From CAVIQK01 sp964613035 (lineage in GTDB: Bacteria > Bacillota > Clostridia > Christensenellales > DTU072), in NCBI GenBank assembly GCA_964613035.1, contig CAZTFQ010000030.1, positions 1 to 7,509 of the forward strand: DNA of 7,509 bases, given 5' to 3'. Below, piece after piece: positions 6,152 to 7,509 of the stretch (positions within the stretch are counted from its first letter, which is position 1; each line of letters opens with the position of its first letter). A program made the translations under genes and the position numbers. The notes beneath the pieces were generated by a model, which was not told the DNA's origin, did no database searches, and saw only the letters and a list, made by a program, of their open reading frames with translations.

Positions 6152-7333
6152 ATGATTAACAGAGAGCATTATATTGCGCCGATAAGAGAGTTTTACGATT
6201 CCGATTTAATAAAAATCATTACGGGCATCAGGCGTTGCGGAAAGTCCGTTATACTGGAGCAGATAAAAAACGAAATCGCCCGGAAGTCCGATAATATTAT
6301 TAAATTGAATTTTGAGGATAAGAGGGTATATTCCGCGATTAAGAATTCCGACGACTTAATTAAATATGTCGAAGACAACAAAAAGGACGGTAAGTGCTAT
6401 TTGTTTTTTGACGAAATTCAAGTTTTAGACGATTGGCATATGGCGTGTAAAACCTTAAGACTGGATAATAACTCCGTATTCGTTACAGGGTCTAATTCAA
6501 AACTTCTGTCAAAAGAATTTACGAAAGAATTGAGCGGCAGATACGTCTCGTTTCAAATAAGACCTTTCGTATATAAAGAGATTGCGGAATATACCAAGGA
6601 ACTGAAAAAAGAATGCTCGATAGCGGATTATTTGATATGGGGAGGATTCCCGAAAAGATTCGAGTTTGACGGAGAAGAAGCGCAGAGAATATATCTTAAC
6701 GACCTTGACGAAACGATTGTAGTTAACGATTTGATAAATAGATACAGAATCAGAAAGGTGAGTCTGTTTAAGAGCATCGTTAATTACGTTTTGCGTAGCA
6801 ACGGCAGAATTTATTCCGCCAATTCTATCAGAGATTACGTGAAAACGGCGCACTCGGAATGTTCCGTCAATACCGTGATGAAATATCTGGGATATTTAGA
6901 AGAGGCGTATATTATAGAATCCGTAAAACAATATTCGACGAAGACAAAACGAGAGCTGGCATATTATAAAAAAATATACAACGAAGACGTTGCCTTTAAT
7001 TCTTTAAGATGTCCGGATAACAGATACGATTTGACTCATAATCTGGAAAACATCGTTTTTAATGAATTGAAATATATGGGATACAATATCTACGTATATG
7101 ACAACAACGGTAAAGAAATAGACTTCCTCGCACAAAAGGGTAATAAGAAATATTATATTCAGGTGGCGTATAGCGTATTGGAAGAAAAGGCATATAACAG
7201 AGAATTGGGGGCGTTCCGCAATCTAGATAATTTGTCTCAAAAAATCATAATCACCAATGACGATATAGACTATTCTACCGGCAACATCAGACATATTAAA
7301 TTGAAAGACTTCTTATTGATGGAAGAATTGTAA
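6152..7333 (+). CDS. AAA_14/DUF4143-family ATP-binding protein
   Basis: A 393-aa P-loop ATPase with N-terminal AAA_14-type domain and C-terminal DUF4143 region. Visible are Walker A GIRRCGKS (25-32), Walker B YLFFDEIQ (83-90), a sensor-like VFVTGSNSKLLS (109-120), LSGRY (127-131) and WGGFP (163-167). A helical, possibly winged-helix part follows (about 195-260). The C-terminal part (about 298-345) resembles a PD-(D/E)XK fold, with Glu299 or Glu305, Asp324 in GKEIDF, and IQVAY (336-340) where an active nuclease would have E-x-K. Nuclease activity is therefore doubtful. No signal peptide or membrane segment is seen. The gene stands alone with its own promoter and terminator, is AT-richer than the glycolytic genes, and is flanked by heptamer repeats, which suggests an accessory gene. 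The family is widespread, often multicopy, and lacks a settled function. Start set by AGGAG at 6141. Confidence 0.9.
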   Translation: MINREHYIAPIREFYDSDLIKIITGIRRCGKSVILEQIKNEIARKSDNIIKLNFEDKRVYSAIKNSDDLIKYVEDNKKDGKCYLFFDEIQVLDDWHMACKTLRLDNNSVFVTGSNSKLLSKEFTKELSGRYVSFQIRPFVYKEIAEYTKELKKECSIADYLIWGGFPKRFEFDGEEAQRIYLNDLDETIVVNDLINRYRIRKVSLFKSIVNYVLRSNGRIYSANSIRDYVKTAHSECSVNTVMKYLGYLEEAYIIESVKQYSTKTKRELAYYKKIYNEDVAFNSLRCPDNRYDLTHNLENIVFNELKYMGYNIYVYDNNGKEIDFLAQKGNKKYYIQVAYSVLEEKAYNRELGAFRNLDNLSQKIIITNDDIDYSTGNIRHIKLKDFLLMEEL

Positions 7334-7374
7334 GGGGAGAAAACCCTTGATTGTTTTCTAAACTATATCCAATA

Positions 7375-7400
7375 AAAACGTCGTCAAAGGACGGCGTTTT
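7375..7400 (+). terminator. Rho-independent terminator of the ATPase gene
   Basis: AAAACGTCGTC pairs with GACGGCGTTTT around an AAAG loop (11 bp with one U-G). The T run is the 3' arm itself, with no further T after it. A-rich sequence precedes the stem, so it could work from either side. It begins 41 bases after the stop. Confidence 0.8.
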
Positions 7401-7420
7401 AAATTGTAATTATGAAACGT

Positions 7421-7448
7421 AACTTATAACTCCTAACTCATAACTGGC
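7421..7448 (+). repeat. Heptanucleotide repeat array, right of the ATPase gene
   Basis: AACTTAT, AACTCCT, AACTCAT, AACTGGC in continuous 7-base phase, matching the units at 5942-6007 and in the same orientation. It lies 20 bases after the ATPase terminator, as the left array lies 38 bases after the operon terminator. Confidence 0.75.
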
Positions 7449-7488
7449 TGTATTCGGAGAGGATAATTATAATTTTTGTGAAAAATTG

Positions 7489-7494
7489 TTGACA
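7489..7494 (+). promoter_or_regulatory. Possible -35 element of a gene beyond the window
   Basis: TTGACA lies in AAAATTGTTGAC (7482-7493), a 12-base string also found at 6094-6105 over the ATPase -35. The -10 would fall at or beyond the G8 run that ends the window, so this stays unproven. Apart from the terminator and heptamers, nothing else is seen in 7334-7509. Confidence 0.3.
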
Positions 7495-7509
7495 ATTCAT
7501 CGGGGGGGG

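Noticed and set aside
7338..7359. Inverted repeat AGAAAAC / GTTTTCT after the ATPase stop
   Set aside because: AT-rich 7-bp stem with an 8-base loop; weak beside the clear terminator at 7375-7400.

Overview
The window looks like a chromosomal segment from a Gram-positive-type bacterium, most likely an uncultured clostridial (Firmicutes/Bacillota) lineage. The pointers are the pgk-tpiA-gpmI gene order, strong AGGAG ribosome binding sites, consensus sigma-A-like promoters and compact U-tailed terminators. This placement is inference; no species-level marker is recognised. TAA and TGA both act as stops, so nothing suggests a recoded genetic code.

Left end (1-1553): an AT-rich gene for a 506-aa large serine recombinase. 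It is followed, in convergent orientation, by a complete tmRNA gene (ssrA, minus strand, 1627-1968) with its own promoter and terminator. The proteolysis tag reads ADNNLQYAAA. An integrase-type gene ending about 70 bases from the ssrA 3' end suggests that the left edge is the end of an integrated element.

Centre (about 2129-5903): a glycolytic operon on the plus strand, transcribed away from ssrA. It runs from an extended -10 promoter through pgk, tpiA and gpmI to a strong terminator. These enzymes cover 1,3-bisphosphoglycerate to 3-phosphoglycerate, triose phosphate interconversion, and 3- to 2-phosphoglycerate. tpiA and gpmI overlap by one base. The pgk product has an insertion of about 35 residues, and gpmI is of the plant/trypanosomatid-like subtype. 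gap and eno are not in the window.

Right end (5904-7509): an AT-richer accessory segment. It holds a degenerate heptamer array, then three 41-bp-spaced copies of a palindromic motif, then a gene for an AAA_14/DUF4143-type ATPase with its terminator, then a second heptamer array. It ends in a promoter-like fragment and a G8 run. The phased palindromes over the ATPase promoter are the least explained structure here and the best candidate for something undescribed.
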